Source: Clostridia bacterium (lineage in GTDB: Bacteria > Bacillota > Clostridia > TANB77 > UBA1234). From it: 7,801 nt of DNA. The translations under genes were made by a program, and so were the position numbers. Below the pieces are notes generated by a model. It ran no database searches. It saw only the letters and a program-made list of their open reading frames with translations, and had not been told where the DNA came from. Where the stretch lies: positions 1-7,801 of the forward strand of contig CAAFRB010000005.1 in assembly GCA_900765095.1 (NCBI GenBank), given 5' to 3'. Of the stretch, positions 7,517 through 7,801 are shown piece by piece. Position 1 is the first letter of the stretch. Every line of letters starts with the position of its first letter.

Positions 7517-7593
7517 TATTCAGATTCATTAGTGTCCACTAAAAAATCATAGAAGTTCTTTGAAATAATTGAAATTCAATTTGTTATAAGTGT

Positions 7594-7625
7594 TTTGGAA
7601 GTCAACGGATTTGAATTTACTTTTG
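7594..7625 (+). promoter_or_regulatory. Transposase promoter, Bacteroidetes consensus
   Basis: TTTG (7594-7597), exactly 20 bases, then TACTTTTG (7618-7625): a full match to the Bacteroidetes -33/-7 pattern TTTG-N19-21-TAnnTTTG. Transcription would start near 7631, giving a leader of only about 14 bases before the transposase ATG at 7645. This is the best-formed promoter in the window and a main reason for assigning the organism to Bacteroidetes. Confidence 0.7.
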
Positions 7626-7644
7626 CGGTATTAATCAGACCGTT

Positions 7645-7801
7645 ATGCATAAAGACAAGTTTGTTTTTGCTCAATTAACCCGATTCCTTGATCGTAATCA
7701 CTTCAACTATCTCATAAAGAAGTATGAAGGCGACAAATATATCAAGAGCTATACCTTTTGGAATCAACTACTTACGATGATGTTCGGTCAGCTATCCAAT
7801 C
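7645..7801 (+). CDS. IS4-like transposase, N-terminal fragment (runs off window)
   Basis: An open frame of 52 codons from ATG 7645 to the window edge with no stop. It reads MHKDKFVFAQLTRFLDR and later YEGDKYIKSYTFWNQLL and MMFGQLSN. These phrases (FAQL..FL, KSYTFWNQLL, MFGQLS) are characteristic of the N-terminal DUF4372 domain of Bacteroidales IS4-type transposases. The DDE catalytic residues would lie downstream, outside the window, so activity cannot be judged. The start is supported by the promoter about 20 bases upstream and by the conserved beginning of the protein. Its codon use is somewhat less AT-rich than the intergenic DNA before it. Confidence 0.88.
   Translation, partial: MHKDKFVFAQLTRFLDRNHFNYLIKKYEGDKYIKSYTFWNQLLTMMFGQLSN

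Larger units (their letters stand above)
7079..7530. other. AT-rich non-coding region upstream of the hydrolase gene
   Basis: About 450 very AT-rich bases without a convincing gene. The longest open frame I noticed that begins with ATG on the + strand is 17 codons (7132-7185). It contains two outward-facing TAnnTTTG elements (7144-7151 on the - strand, 7509-7516 on the + strand) and a cluster of inverted repeats at 7307-7416. Transcription therefore probably leaves this region in both directions. Confidence 0.7.
7531..7801 (+). mobile_element. Left end of an IS4-like insertion sequence (DUF4372 transposase group), cut by window edge
   Basis: The element is placed by its transposase start at 7645 and by the segment AGTGTCCACTAAAAAA (7531-7546), which resembles terminal repeats of Bacteroidales IS4-like elements as I recall them. 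About 114 bases lie between the presumed end and the start codon, including a good promoter. The right end and target duplication are outside the window, so the exact left boundary and the IS name cannot be settled here. Confidence 0.7.

Noticed and set aside
7079..7530. CRISPR array or tRNA in the AT-rich gap
   Set aside because: No regularly spaced direct repeats were seen, and the folded repeats lack the T-loop sequence and stem lengths of a tRNA.

Overview
The window looks like Bacteroidales DNA (Bacteroides, Parabacteroides, Phocaeicola or Prevotella type). Reasons: AT-rich intergenic DNA, start codons without clear Shine-Dalgarno sequences, promoter elements of the Bacteroidetes form TTTG-N20-TAnnTTTG, and an insertion sequence whose transposase begins like the DUF4372/IS4 transposases common in that order. 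No single genus can be fixed from the sequence alone.

Left part (1-5786, + strand): a compact operon with gaps of only 2, 4 and 5 bases. It holds the 3' part of a type I restriction specificity gene (hsdS, reading frame interrupted near the left edge), a complete hsdR motor/nuclease gene, a four-helix membrane protein of unknown family, and a metallo-beta-lactamase-fold hydrolase of the ComEC-like kind. hsdM is presumably upstream, outside the window. HsdR has an unusual C-terminal extension of about 120 residues with an R-N-x3-H motif, the signature of HEPN ribonuclease domains. The last two genes are not standard R-M components, but their spacing implies co-transcription with hsdR. The working idea is a type I R-M system with added effector parts: a possible RNase on the motor subunit, a membrane protein and a metal-dependent hydrolase.

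Middle (5787-5890): a strong inverted-repeat terminator that probably serves both converging transcription units.

Right part: on the - strand (5891-7078) lies a two-domain gene joining a minimal nucleotidyltransferase-like domain to an alpha/beta serine hydrolase. It resembles a defence or toxin-type protein but matches no named system I can recall. Upstream of it is about 450 bases of AT-rich non-coding DNA with a TAnnTTTG element facing the gene, a cluster of nested inverted repeats that may fold as an RNA, and a second TAnnTTTG element facing right. From about 7531 the left end of an IS4-like element begins. It has a well-formed promoter and the first 52 codons of its transposase, cut by the window edge.

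Overall this is an accessory, defence-type region bounded on the right by a mobile element. The most unusual parts are the HEPN-like HsdR tail, the membrane/MBL pair tied to hsdR, and the nucleotidyltransferase-hydrolase fusion.
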